DNA of 64,000 nucleotides from Branchinecta lynchi (lineage: Eukaryota > Arthropoda > Branchiopoda > Anostraca > Branchinectidae). Within the stretch, counting starts at the first letter, position 1. Each line of letters starts with the position of its first letter. Below are positions 43,351 to 53,784 of the stretch, piece after piece. The notes under the pieces are model-generated. The model searched no databases and was not told the origin of the DNA. It saw nothing but the letters and a program-made list of their open reading frames with translations. The DNA lies in the NCBI GenBank assembly GCA_023053575.1, contig JAKZAP010000020.1, forward strand, positions 17,355,998 to 17,419,997. The letters run 5' to 3'. The position numbers and the translations under genes are program-made.

Positions 43351-45240
43351 ACAACAAGAGCTACGAGCTCATATGGCACTTGTTACGAGTAGGCACGGCT
43401 CGGTTATGTCAATGATATATCTAGTGTTTGCTAGGTGTCTTCCCACCAAGTTTCATCTCGATCCCTCCACTCATAGCGTTTTCCAATATTTCCGGTTCTC
43501 CCCTCCAGCTCCCCCCAAAAGTCACCGGATCCGGTCCGGATTTTAAGTGGGTCGTCTGAGGCATGATTTCTTTCCAAATATCAAGTTTCATTGAGATCCG
43601 GTCACCCGTTCAAAAGTTATAAATACCTCAAGATTCCGGATTCCCCCTCCCTCCACTCCCCCAACAGTGCCCGAATCGGCTCGGTCATGTCAATGATGTA
43701 TCTAGTGTTTGCTAGGTGTCTTCCCACCAAGTTTCATCTCGATCCCTCCACTCATAGCGTTTCCCAAGATTTCCGGTTAACCCCTCCAGCTCCCCAAAAG
43801 TCACCGGATCCGGTCCGGATTTGAAGTGGGTCGTCTGAGGCATGAGGCCTTTCCAAATATCAAGTTCCATCGAGATCCGATAACCCGTTCAAAAGTTATA
43901 AATACCTCAAGATTCCGGATTCCCCCTCCCTCCACTCCCCCCACAGTGCCCGAATTGGCTCGGTTATGTCAATGATGTATCTTCACACCAAGTTTCATCT
44001 CGATCCCTCCACTCACAGCGTTTCTCAAGATTTCCGGTTGCCCCCTCCAGCTCCCAACAAAAGTCACCGGATCCGGTCCGGATTTTAAGTGGGTCGTCTG
44101 AGGCATGAGGTCGTTCCAAATATCAAGTTTCATCGAGATCCGGTCACCCGTTAAAAAGTTATAAATACCTCAAGATTCCGGATTCCCCTCCCTCCACTCC
44201 CCCGACAGTGCCCGAATCGGCTCGGTTATGTCAATGATGTATCTAGTGTTTACTAGGTGTCTTCCCACCAAGTTTCATCTCGACCCCTCCACTTATAGCG
44301 TTTCCCAAGATTTCCGGTTGCCTCCTTCAGCTCCCCCCAAAAGTCACCGGATCCGGTCCGGATTTTAAGTGGGTCGTCTGAGGCATGAGGTCTTTCCAAA
44401 TATCAAGTTCCATCGAGATCCGATCACCCGTTCAAAAGTTATAAATACCTCAAGATTCCGGATTCCCCCTCCCTCCACTCCCCCCCACAGTACCCGAATC
44501 GGCTCGGTTATGTCAATGATGTATCTAGTGTTTGCTAGGTGTCTTCCCACCAAGTTTCATCTCGATCCCTCCACTCATAGCGTTTCCCAAGATTTCCGGT
44601 TGCCCCCTCCAGCTCCCTCCAAAAGTCACCGGATCCGGTCCGGATTTTAAGTGGGTCGTCTGAGGCATGAGGCCTTTCCAAATATCAAGTTCCATCGAGA
44701 TCCGATCACCCGTTCAAAAGTTATAAATACCTCAAGGTTCCGGATTCCCCCTCCCTCCACTCCCCCCCACGGTGCCCGAATCGGCTCGGTTATGTTAATG
44801 ATGTATCTAGTGTTTGCTAGGTGTCTTCCCACCAAGTTTCATCTCGATCCCTCCACTCATAGCGTTTCCCAAGATTTCCCGTTGCCCCCTCCAGCTCCCC
44901 CCCAAAAGTCACCGGATCCGGTCCGGATTTTAAGTGGGTCGTCTGAGGCATGAGGTCGTTCCAAATATCAAGTTTCATCGAGATCGGATCACCCGTTCAA
45001 AAGTTAAAAATACCTCAAGATTCCGGATTCCCCCTCCCTCCACTCCCCCCACGGTGCTCGGATCGGGGAAGTGACTATTTCCAACTTAATTATTTGGGGT
45101 CCCTGATACGCTTGCCAATTTTTATCGTCCTAGCTTATCTGGAAGTGCCCGAACTAGCAAAACCTGGACAGACCGACAGACCGACGGACGGACAGAAATT
45201 GCGATCGCTATATGGCACTTGGCCGAAGGGCAAGTGCCAT
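43351..45240 (+). mobile_element. Family A element, copy 4, with six core repeats
   Basis: Head-to-tail with copy 3 after 60 bp. It has the same left end, core units at about 43398, 43678, 43956 (shortened), 44218, 44500 and 44783, the same microsatellite (45164-45193) and the same terminal hairpin. Near identity of the units and flanks suggests recent amplification. Confidence 0.85.
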
Positions 45241-45339
45241 AAAAAGCAACATGAAACTAAATTCTAACAAATTAACCTAATAATGAACAAAAAAAATAAA
45301 AAAAAGAACAACAACAACGACAACAGAACAAGAACTAGG

Positions 45340-45466
45340 ACAGAAAACCCTTCTAAAAGCATAAAACTAAAAGGGCCCTTTCAGGCTTCAGGGTGAGGGA
45401 AAGGAACAATATTCAAACTTGCCATGTTTTAGGCTCTGGACTTACCCTAGATTCACACAGACGTTC
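45340..45466. repeat. Fragment of composite element O plus M10 start
   Basis: CTAAAAGGGCCCTTTCAGGC through GGCTCTGGACTTA then CCCTAGATTCACACAGACGT is the inverse of 46700-46815. It is truncated after CGTTCGAAG. Confidence 0.65.
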
Positions 45467-45835
45467 GAAGTATTTTTAGGAAGCCTTGCATAAGGCTTTA
45501 ATATTTAATAAGATATTAAAGCCTTATGCAAGTGTTTTTATAAGTTTGCAAAATATCTGTTGAGACTTCCGCCTTGGTCAAGTAACACCAGCATATCAAG
45601 GAAGTACGGAGTAGCCCAGCCCGTAATTGCTGTGCAGAAACGTTTACTGCGGTACAGGGAAGACCTTGATCCGACAAGCTATATGTATAGACTCCTGAAA
45701 TAGTTGATAATGTGTTGTTGATTACGTAGTGTTGTGTATTGTGTAGCTTTTCCTTATTTTTCCTACTCCATTTTTTGTGTATTTATACATCACGATGGGT
45801 AATCAAATTATTAATTAATTAATTAATAGGAAGCC
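45467..45835 (+). pseudogene. LINE ORF2 C-terminus and tail
   Basis: The frame reads FYKFAKYLLRLPPWSSNTSI, SRKYGVAQPVIAVQKRLLRY, then REDLDPTSYMYRLLK and a stop at about 45703. The tail is CCTACTCCATTTTTTGTG...GATGGGTAATCAAATTATTA with an ATTA repeat. Bases 45478-45533 contain an inverted pair GCCTTGCATAAGGC/AAGCCTTATGCAAG. Confidence 0.75.
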
Positions 45836-46221
45836 ATAATAGGAAGCCACCCGAACCTTCCAAAGGGTGATTCATTTATTGACCGACCGAAAAGGCTGTA
45901 CATAGCTAGCTCAAACAGCTCTTGGAACTGCTGAAAACCCATGGCTACCAGTACTTTACGCCGGGATCGACTCCCTTCCCCATACAACAATGTAAGGGAA
46001 AGGCAAGAGCGAGCAGTCTCTACGAAGGTCCCAATATTCCAACCAGTAGCGGCCAAACACAGCCGTTGCCAAAACAGTTTTATACCAAAGATTGTTGACA
46101 TTTTAAATAGCCTTTGACCATTTGTACGTGCTTTTAAATGTTTATGTTATGACAGTACTCACCAATTTTGGTTTTGTAACCGTGAAAGTGTGAGTGAATA
46201 AGTTACTATTCTATTCTATTC
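45836..46221. other. Intron, nothing recognised
   Basis: A minus-strand frame (46101-45823) has no motif. ATTCTATTCTATTCT lies at 46207-46221. Confidence 0.35.
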
Positions 46222-46868
46222 TATTAAAAGAGGCACGGCATGGCGCATGAGGCACGAGTAATAAAAATAGATCAGCAAGAAGTAGAAGAAGAGAAGTGAG
46301 TGAGAGTTTGTAACCCTAGGTTGACACAGAGCAAACAGCGGCGACGAATCAGATTTTTCAATCGCAGGCATCGCAGCGACTGAAGATTTTTATCGCCTGG
46401 ATGTTCACACTGAATTTTCGTCGGCAACATAATTTAACACAAAAATCAGACAAAAATAATTAAAATAATTAAAAATAACCCTTAAAATAATTAAATAATA
46501 AAATAATAAAACATAATTAGTTTTTCTAAAAGTGAATCATCAAAAGGGTAGTCCACGTTGCTGTTGCGTGCATAAAATCGTGCTGTCGCCCGATTAAAGT
46601 TGAATTTTCCCAACACTGAAAATCACCTGACGGAATCAACAGAGATCGCCGATTTTGGCGACGAAAATCTCTGCGATGGCCGGTATCGCCTCAGTGTGTA
46701 CGTCTGTGTGAATCTAGGGTAAGTCCAGAGCCTAAAACAAGGCAAGTTTGAACATTGTTCCTTCCCCTCACCCTGAAGCCTGAAAGGGCCCTTTTAGTTT
46801 TATGCCTCTTTTTAGAAGTCGTGCCTCCTCTACTAAGTCGTGCCATGCCTTTTTTTAGTCGATCCTCT
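46222..46868. mobile_element. Composite element O carrying M10, copy 1
   Basis: The outer arms (AAAAGAGGCACGGCATGGCG at the left; GTCGTGCCATGCCTTTTTTT-AGTCGATC at the right) match 59230-59860. The central 46314-46719 is M10. Outer target duplication is not clear here; the left end looks shortened. Confidence 0.7.
46314..46719. mobile_element. 3-bp-TSD MITE M10, CCCTAGGTTSACACAG ends
   Basis: Inverted ends are flanked by TAA on both sides (46311-46313 and 46720-46722). Subterminal GCGATGCCGGTATCGCC and CGACGAAAATC words are reiterated in both orientations. A second copy is at 59402-59770. Confidence 0.85.
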
Positions 46869-46938
46869 TTACGCCCAGTGGTCGGCATATGATCAATTCG
46901 GCCTTCTGTTCTTTTTCATTTAGTTATAGCGACTTTAT

Positions 46939-47969
46939 GAGCGTGTTTCATCCTACTAACCGTAGTTACTACGCATCACGTCACGAATTCTGGCTTTTTG
47001 CCGTCAAGGCTGAAACGATTTTTCTATTTTCAGGATTTCAGGATTCAACAACTTTACTAAACAAAAAAAATCATTCCGGCTTGACGACCGGTTACACACA
47101 AAGCACATACGCGCTTGAAAAACGCAACCAGTACACATTTACTATCATATTTTAACCAAACCTTCACTAAAATAAACAAAAAATTTATTAATTAATTTGT
47201 CAATTTGTCCTCTCTCGTCTTCATAACCCTCCACTCACCAACTACCCTGAAGGAGATGTTTCTTTAACCGATTTTTAAACTGCGGTACACTTTCCGCTTC
47301 TCGAATTGAGTCTGGAAAAGTATTCCAGACCACCTTACCTGAATGCCTTGCCACATGGCTAGAACGAACCGTACTTCTTGGCTCACTTACCAGGTCTCCA
47401 GCATGCCTCGTAGCATGTCCGTGATAAAACGAGTTAAAACGAAAAAAATTACTAAAAACATCAGGTGCGAAACCATTCAGACTCTGAAACACAAAAATAC
47501 CAATTTGGAAATCTCTAATTTGACCTACCTTCAAAATCTTAAGTTTCCTAAAAACTGACTCAGTACTTAGAACTCCCGTATCATACTTACCAATTAATCT
47601 CACTGCTTTATTTTGCTGAATCTGCACTCGTTTGAAATTGCACGTAAAATTACTAGCCCAAATCATGCATCCATAATTTATATACGGCGCAATCAAAGAA
47701 TGATATAAAAGAATTAAAACATGATAGGGTAAAAAATTCTGAAAACGTCTTAAATTCCAGCAGAATATCATGCCACAGGCGAATCTGACCAATCACGTTA
47801 CAGAGATCCTTATTTACTACGCTTACTACGCTCCCGAGCGTGGTAAGCAAATAGTTACTATTAATTACTATTTCCAGAAGGTTGGAACGGTCGGCGTAGT
47901 AAATTTTGGTGAGGTTGGAACAGAAATAGTAACTAATAGTTACTATTTGTAGAAGGGTGGAACACGCTC
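46939..47969. mobile_element. 3-bp-TSD MITE, GAGCGTGTT type, LINE-interrupted copy
   Basis: Same family as 22278-22582. It is flanked by TAT on both sides (46936-46938 and 47970-47972). The left part to about 47033 and the right part from about 47758 align to the intact copy. The 725 bp between are a minus-strand LINE. Confidence 0.9.
47035..47757 (-). pseudogene. LINE (CR1/L2-like) ORF2 C-terminus
   Basis: The minus strand reads NFLPYHVLILLYHSLIAPYI, NYGCMIWASNFTCNFKRVQI, QQNKAVRLIGKYD, IFVFQSLNGFAPDVFSNFFR, HSGKVVWNTFPDSIREAESV and FKNRLKKHLL, with a stop at 47235. It is intact over 180 codons. The 3' UTR is short and AT-rich. It is inserted in the MITE 46939-47969. Confidence 0.85.
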
Positions 47970-48021
47970 TATGTGTACCACTAATTCCCTTTTCATTCTT
48001 TTTCTCTCACGCAGCCTATAT

Positions 48022-48189
48022 CACTGTAACAAATTTTTCTCAGTATTTGCTACTTGGAATAACCTTGTCTCTACTGAGATAAGATTATCTCTAATTCGGA
48101 TTAATCTTATCCCAGTAAAGATAAAATTAATCCCAGTAGCAAACAATGCAGTTAACTTTAATCCTTACTCGGTGAAACTTTTTACAGTG
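48022..48189. mobile_element. Family P MITE, copy 2
   Basis: Ends CACTGTAACAAATTTTTCTC and AACTTTTTACAGTG, with the CAGTATTTGCTACT and CCGAGTAAGGATTAAAG-type (inverse) subterminal parts and a TAAGATTATCTC centre. Confidence 0.75.
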
Positions 48190-48378
48190 TAGACCTACTC
48201 CCTTCTTATTCTGTTCAAGTAAAAGGATTTCGAAGAATAAACATACAGACACACAGTTATGTTACAGTAAAGAATATTCAGAACGACTTCAAGTGAAGAT
48301 TCCTGTTATGTTATTCACAGATATCCACTGGGGACTTCAGCGGTCACGAGTTATCAGTAGTCTTTCTACCCAGTAGTC
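48190..48378. other. Short intronic stretch, nothing recognised
   Basis: No repeat or exon. Confidence 0.4.
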
Positions 48379-48693
48379 CGTCGTTGGCCGAGTGGTTAGC
48401 GCGCCGAACTCACAATTTAAGGGTCGCTTGTTCGAGTCTCGGTAGTGCCTACTGTTTGGTTTGGGACGGGGGTTAGTGGCGTAACCCTGTAAGACAAGCC
48501 AAAGTCCACCCAGCTTCAAATGGGTACCTGGAGAAATCCGGGGAAGGTGACAGGAAGGGTGTGTGAAAGCACAGGATGGCTGGCCCCCAACCCCCAATTG
48601 CACTTCCTGGCTGAGGGCCGAGAGTCGGAGATCAGCACCGCCAGCTTTGCCTGTCAAGGCTAGTGCTGATACCTTTACCTTTACCTTTTTTTA
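48379..48693 (+). mobile_element. tRNA-derived SINE with GGGTACCTGG central segment
   Basis: The head has A box TGGCCGAGTGGTTAGCGC and B box GTTCGAGTCTC (Ser/Leu-type). It is followed by a body with CAGCTTCAAATGGGTACCTG, GAAATCCGGGGAAGGTGAC and GTGCTGATACCTTTACC, and a CCTTTA repeat plus T-run tail. Conserved central domains containing GGGTACCTGG are known in metazoan SINEs, but I cannot assign this one by eye. Confidence 0.8.
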
Positions 48694-49013
48694 ACCTACC
48701 CCCTTAAGTTTCCCCACTTTCCAACAGATGACCACGTCCTGACCTAATCGACTATATAAAGATTCCTTTTTTTTCTTTTTTTTTTTAACTACACTCAAAT
48801 CATCAATATTTCATTGGGTTAGGGTACCCAGCAGTTGACCTGGGAATACATACATTCATTCATGCGTTCGGCATCGGTTATTCCAAACAGTGGCTCAAAC
48901 CCGTACCCAACCTTTACCAAAGCCTATTCAAAATATAAGGATTTGCGGTAGATAGGTCCTGGTACAGACCCTTTCGAACGTCAAGGCATTCAGGAAATTA
49001 GCGCGTCGCAATA
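48694..49013. other. Intron, T-rich, nothing recognised
   Basis: A T-run lies at 48768-48787. CATTCATTCATGCG at 48851 may be a LINE tail remnant. Confidence 0.35.
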
Positions 49014-50117
49014 AACAAGACCAAAGGTTCCGATGGGATCCCAAAAAATGAATCTTTGATGCAGACAATCAGGTTTTTTTTCGCCGGATCCAGTCTTCGC
49101 CGGACTTTTTTGACATTATATAGAAATAATGTCATAAAAATAATAAATAGTAAATAGATTTTGTCTATCAGTTCACTAATTATAATAGGCCAAATTACTG
49201 TTCATACAAGAAAACCAAGTTCAGATATGGATTCAGCCTGTGTGTTTACTCGTATAGGCTGATCGAAACGATTCTGTATTACTTCTGTAAATTTTCTGGC
49301 CGGATTCCCGGAGAAGTACTTTTTTGTGTTCAAAATTTGTGTCACATAAGTGTTCGGCATGCCTTTACCACTAAATTGAACATTAAGTTCAAATAAACTT
49401 TTATTTTTAACAAACTTTCCGGTTTTGGCCGGATTCCCATCGAACTACTAGTGGGTCTAATCGACTTCAAGTAAAATTTTAACTTACAAGAAAAATCCGG
49501 TTTCAACCGGATTCCGAACGAACTATTTGTCCCGGTGAAAAAAAAGATTTTCATATACAGATTCAGCGTCTTTTTTACCCCTGATCTAATCAACTTCAAA
49601 TACAACTTTTGCTTTTAACAAATTTTCCAGTTTTGGCCTAATTCCGGGCGAACAAGTTGTCCGGGTAGAAAATAGGCAAAATACTTGCCCGGCGAGAAGT
49701 GGTCTTCACCATCATGCTCAGCATGCCTTCCTACCCCTAAATCGAACATCTACTCAGCTTCAAATAAAACTTTTACTTTTAACAGACTTTGCAGTTTTGG
49801 CCAGATTCCGGGCTAACTACTTGTCAGGCGAAAAAATGGTTTTGATTATCGTGTTCAGCATGTCTTTTTACCCCGTAATCGACTATCACATTATCTGTTT
49901 AAAATATTTCATTCGCCTCTTAATGTAACCCCTAAATGTAGGGCTACAGAGCCCATCTACGAACTCGACCGTACCTTTGACCCAAAGAATCCTCAAACCA
50001 AGTCTCATTAAAATATCTCATTCCATTCGAGAGTTATAGTGCGCACAGACGGACAGGCGAACAACTTTTGCGATGTCATAGGTATCCCGCCACTTACGCT
50101 TTGGGATCCCAAAAAGC
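49014..50117 (+). mobile_element. Family B element, copy 4
   Basis: Starts AACAAGACCAAAGGTTCCGA with GGGATCCCAAAA. It has about five core units (GGTTTTGGCCGGATTCC, CTTTTACTTTTAACAAA, CAGCATGCCTTCCTACCCC), a short ACAGACGGACAG and the end CTTACGCTTTGGGATCCCAA. Confidence 0.8.
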
Positions 50118-50154
50118 ATGTCGCATGTCATTCTAAAATTTGGGTCCTTTCCAC

Positions 50155-50319
50155 TATAGTGTAAAAAGTTCCTCCGAGTAAGGATTAAAGTTAACTGCAG
50201 TATTTGCTACTGGGATTAATCTTATCTCTACTGGGATAAGATTAATCCGAATTAGAGAAAAGATTATCTCAGTAGAGACAGTACCAAATACTGCAGGATT
50301 TTCTTTTACAGTATACTGA
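50155..50319. mobile_element. Family P MITE, copy 3
   Basis: Ends TATAGTGTAAAAAGTTCCTC and CTTTTACAGTATA, flanked by TA. The centre is GGGATTAATCTTATCTC and its inverse. Confidence 0.78.
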
Positions 50320-50984
50320 CCAACTGTGAGCCTATTCGTCTCCGTGCTACAGGCATTTGGACGATAGACGCGAATGACTATGACCCTTTAATTCCAAGCA
50401 CAAATGAAGGCCTACACTATTTCAGTGAGGGGGGCCAGGCTCAGCTACACTTATCACTAGATATTCCTTCACACCACCACACTCAGTGACACCAAGACAT
50501 CACAAATCAGTTTTTGAACGAAAACTTCCAGATGCCATTTAGCAATCTCAGAGTTGTAAATGTTAGAAACAGTGTGAAAATGTTCAGAGACTTTGTTCTG
50601 CTTTTTCTACATTTACCGAACCGTATTGCACAAGCAGGTTCCAAGTATATTATTATTATTTTTACAACCCGCTCGCCTAGTTTCTCTCTACCGGTAACTT
50701 TCGTCTTATGAACGGCTGAACCCCTATTCCAGTCACCGTACTTCGCATCATTCAGAAGAAAGGTGAGCGCAGAAAACCTCAAGTCCATAAAAGTAAACTT
50801 TAAAGAACAACTGAATGGAACTGTCACTTTTATGTCGTTTGAATTTTCTACCGTTTCCAATAAAAAATGTTTACCTTACCTTACTGGATACGCCATTTTC
50901 ATGCGGGCGGCCAGGTTATTTTCTGTAGAAAGCTAAACTCTTTTTTTTCCAGTAAAAATAATTTATTTAAACTATACATTTTTT
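50320..50984. other. Intron, possible LINE-like remnant
   Basis: ATTATTATTATTTTTACAAC-CCGC at 50651-50675 resembles an inverted LINE tail. CTTACCTTACCTTAC lies at 50870-50883. No exon: the minus-strand frame at 50860-50507 has no motif. Confidence 0.35.
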
Positions 50985-51250
50985 TTAACAACGAATAGTT
51001 AGCGTACCGTAATTTCAGTTATGAGCCAGTGCTCAAGTAAAATTAAGGGACCGCTTCAAGCTAAAACATGATAATTCTTTACGTGTTAGAGTTATAGTTA
51101 GAGAAATTTCAGTTATGAAAAATAACTGAGTTTTACTATATATTAAAAAAAAAGAATAGTTAGCGTATCGTAATGTCAGTTATGAAACAGTGCCCAAGTA
51201 AAAATAAGGGACCGGATATTCAAGCTAAAACATGGTAATTCTTTACGTGA
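50985..51250 (+). repeat. Pair of about 95-bp direct repeats
   Basis: GAATAGTTAGCGTACCGTAA ... CAAGCTAAAACATGATAATT ... TTTACGTG starts at about 50993 and again at about 51156 with about 10% divergence. Confidence 0.75.
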
Positions 51251-51263
51251 GTGCTTCCACTTA

Positions 51264-51616
51264 AAGCGAGGCTTCACCTTCCAGATTTTTCTTCCGGATT
51301 CCAGACAGCCGTTTTCGTCGAGACTCTGGAAGTTGAAGCCAGGCCAAAAACGTGTGGATGTCCGGGGTGTTGGACACCCCAGATTACGGATGTCTGGAAG
51401 GTGCCATAGAGGCAACCTGTTCGAGAGACACTACAAATATGCAAATGGGAGAAGAAAAGGGAAAGTGATTGAAAGTTGTGACTGTGATGCAAGACAACTT
51501 TGAAATGTAGGAAATGTTGAAGAACAGCAAATTTAGCTGTCATCCTTATCATGAAAATCTGGAGGGGTTGGCTCTAGCCTAGGACGTCTGGTAATCTGGA
51601 AGGTGAAGCCTGGCTT
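51264..51616. mobile_element. 3-bp-TSD MITE M9 abutting a RasGRF donor
   Basis: Ends AAGCGAGGCTTCACCTTCC and the inverse of AAGCCAGGCTTCACCTTCC. Flanked by TTA (51261-51263 and 51617-51619). Interior repeats of TCTGGAAG, GGATGTC and CCAGATT appear in both orientations. On the minus strand the right TTA is positions +2 to +4 of the intron after exon 51621-51770. Confidence 0.9.
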
Positions 51617-51620
51617 TTAC

Positions 51621-51770
51621 CTTGCAAGAATTTAGCGTCCGACTGAATCGTATATCGACGTCATCCTTGAACAATCGTGGGTCGTTTCGTATCGACTGGG
51701 GCTGCGAAACCGAAGATGTATCGGGCCCAGAGCCATGCACAAAGTCGTAGAAGTGAACATTGTCAATACA
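51621..51770 (-). CDS. Rasgrf: RasGRF-like Ras exchange factor, PH2-REM linker exon
   Basis: A 150-bp, 50-codon phase 0/0 exon. The acceptor is TATCTTTCAG and the donor AAG|GTAAAA, whose bases from +5 come from MITE M9. The peptide begins CIDNVHFYDFVHGSGPDTSS and ends DDVDIRFSRTLNSCK. In RasGRF1/2 the PH2 domain ends ...DISQC-DN and the segment before REM reads DDVDIRFS-T-NSCKV-QIRYA, so both ends match the family and join their neighbouring exons in frame. Confidence 0.95.
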
Positions 51771-51949
51771 CTGAAAGATAAGAACGATCAGCAATACTCA
51801 GATGACTTGCCTCCATGACGTTGAAGTCTAACGGGCCTTAAACCAGTTCAGTGCTCCAAGAGAAGGGGATTTGTCTCTGTTTCTTCCTCGCATAATTATC
51901 AGCATCACACTGTGATAGTACAATAGACCCATAAAAGAGAAATTCCGGT
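51771..51949. other. Intron, nothing recognised
   Basis: Short unique stretch upstream of the exon's acceptor. Confidence 0.4.
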
Positions 51950-52310
51950 GATCCCGAGTTAAGATGCTTCCGCATTTGCTAGGACGATAGATCTTGGCAG
52001 GCATATCACGGCCTCGACCATTTTAACTTAAACAAACGCTGGAAGCTCATATAGCACTTGCAAGGCTGGGTCATCTGGAAGTGATGATCAATTTTTTTTT
52101 TCATTTTTCGGTTAAGATGTGCCAAACTTGCAAGGCTGGGTCAGAGGATGGAACTGACCGTCAAAAGTTTTTTTTTCACTTTTTCGGTAAGATGCGCACT
52201 TAAGGGTGCTAAAGTTAATTTCTAAGCAAAAGCCTTGAGGCAAAAAGGATTATGTGCTCATGGCGATCGTGAAAAATTAAATTTTGCTTAAAAGTATTTT
52301 TTGCACTTTG
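51950..52310 (-). mobile_element. Family A element, copy 5 (left-end fragment)
   Basis: CGCTGGAAGCTCATATAGCA-CTTGCAAGGCTGGGTC, AAGATGCGCACTTAAGGGTG and GGCGATCGTGAAAAATTAAA match the inverse of 10900-11162. It lacks a complete core and terminal hairpin. Confidence 0.6.
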
Positions 52311-52680
52311 CGGCTGATTATGAAAGATACCTGCGAGGAAGCAGAATCTGACAAAACGGTTGTTTATATGAACAAATCTGTGATTTTAACAGTTTCTTTC
52401 CTTCAAAGTACCCTATCTTTCAGCCCGCCACTCCCAGATGCGTGTCAGGTAAACGAACTGAAGCTGCTGGGAATATACATAACCTCGGACCTGAGGTGGC
52501 AAAGACAGCTTGAGAGTATGCTTAAAAGCTAACGCGGCTATAAGCTACCTTAAACTTTTGTCTCGTTACAGTGTTCCATCTCCGCATTTAATACGCGTTT
52601 ACATTTCTTTGATCCGTTCTAACCTGGAATATGGATGTCCGCTTTGTTTGATCTGACCCAGGAACAGTCGGATTTGCTGT
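52311..52680 (+). pseudogene. LINE RT fragment (CR1/Jockey-like)
   Basis: It reads VNELKLLGIYITSDLRWQRQ, LESMLKS, then after a +1 shift at about 52531 ANAAISYLKLLSRYSVPSPH and LIRVYISLIRSNLEYGCP. 'LKLLGI-I--DL-W ... Y--LIRS-LEYG-P' is the conserved thumb of ORF2 proteins. Confidence 0.75.
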
Positions 52681-53110
52681 CGGATACTACTGCTTAAGAT
52701 TAACCCGGTCAGAGGCATGTTAAATCAAAGTATTCAATACTACTACATATGCAACAATACATGCAACTTTTTCGTACAACTACTACACAGTAAAGATTTT
52801 TTCATCGGGAAAATACTCTAAAACCGCACAGTCTATTGTAAACTCAGATCCTGATGTTTAATTTTCCTTTGAGAAATAAGAGACCTCCGTATCCAAGGTA
52901 GCGAGACAAACAAGACACTGATTTGAAGTCGAGTATCATCAGTCTAGAGCTCGACCTAGATTTAGACAAGGAGAGAAGTACCTGCAATGCAAAACTTCCC
53001 GACTCTTCTTACAAAAGAACGACTGTTTAAGAACACTTTTGAATGAATGGATGCATGAATACTTTTACTTAGCACGGTTGCCATACGTACAAAACGAAAA
53101 CGGAAGTGGA
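52681..53110. other. Intron, nothing recognised
   Basis: No ORF, repeat or exon supported. Confidence 0.4.
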
Positions 53111-53555
53111 CGAAGACTCGAACAAGGACCAAAAGTTTCGATGGGATCCCAAAAATTTAATATTTGATCCAGACGATTCGGTCTTGTCTTCCAGATATCT
53201 GGTCTTCGCCCGACTCCTTGACATTTTACTATTAAAATTTAGAAACCGATTAAGGCCAATGGCTAATCAACTGGGAAAACCAAGTACAGATATAGATTCA
53301 GCATGTGCGTTTACCCCTATAAGTCATTCCTACTTTGACTAAACTGATCAACACTTCCTGCCTTACTTCTGCCAAATTTCCGGTTTCGGCCGGATTCCGG
53401 GTGAACTATTAGTCTGCTCAAATACGAATTCAGCATATCTCCTTACCCCTACATCGAACATCTAATCAACTTCAGATATTAACTTTTAACAAATTTTCAG
53501 GTTTTCGCCGGATTCTGGGTGAACTATTTGTCCGACAAGAAAATAACTTTCTTAT
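53111..53555 (+). mobile_element. Family B element, copy 5, 3'-truncated
   Basis: Starts CGAACAAGGACCAAAAGTTT with GGGATCCCAAAA. The left flank and two core units are followed abruptly by a T-run (53556-53574). Confidence 0.7.
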
Positions 53556-53784
53556 ACTTTTTTTTTTTTTTTTAAGTTTAATTGTTTAATCCAAATAGCT
53601 AAAGGCTAGAAGAGGAATAGAAATTTACGAAATACACAGACACGAAACAAATCAACTAATACACCCACAAGATGTTTTCCTATGTGATATTCTGGCTTCA
53701 CCGTTATAAAATCTCCATAAAATTTTCACCGCAAATAATTTTTAGTGTAACAAGGAACGGACAAGAAATAAAACTCTGCCATCA

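Noticed and set aside
41569..45267. Repeated open frames of 60-114 codons (MVGRHLANTRYIID..., MGRLRHEVFPNIKFHRD...)
   Set aside because: They recur once per 283-bp core unit on either strand and are by-products of the satellite, not genes.
48379..48450. Functional tRNA-Ser/Leu
   Set aside because: Only the promoter boxes match; no closing acceptor stem, and a SINE body and tail follow.
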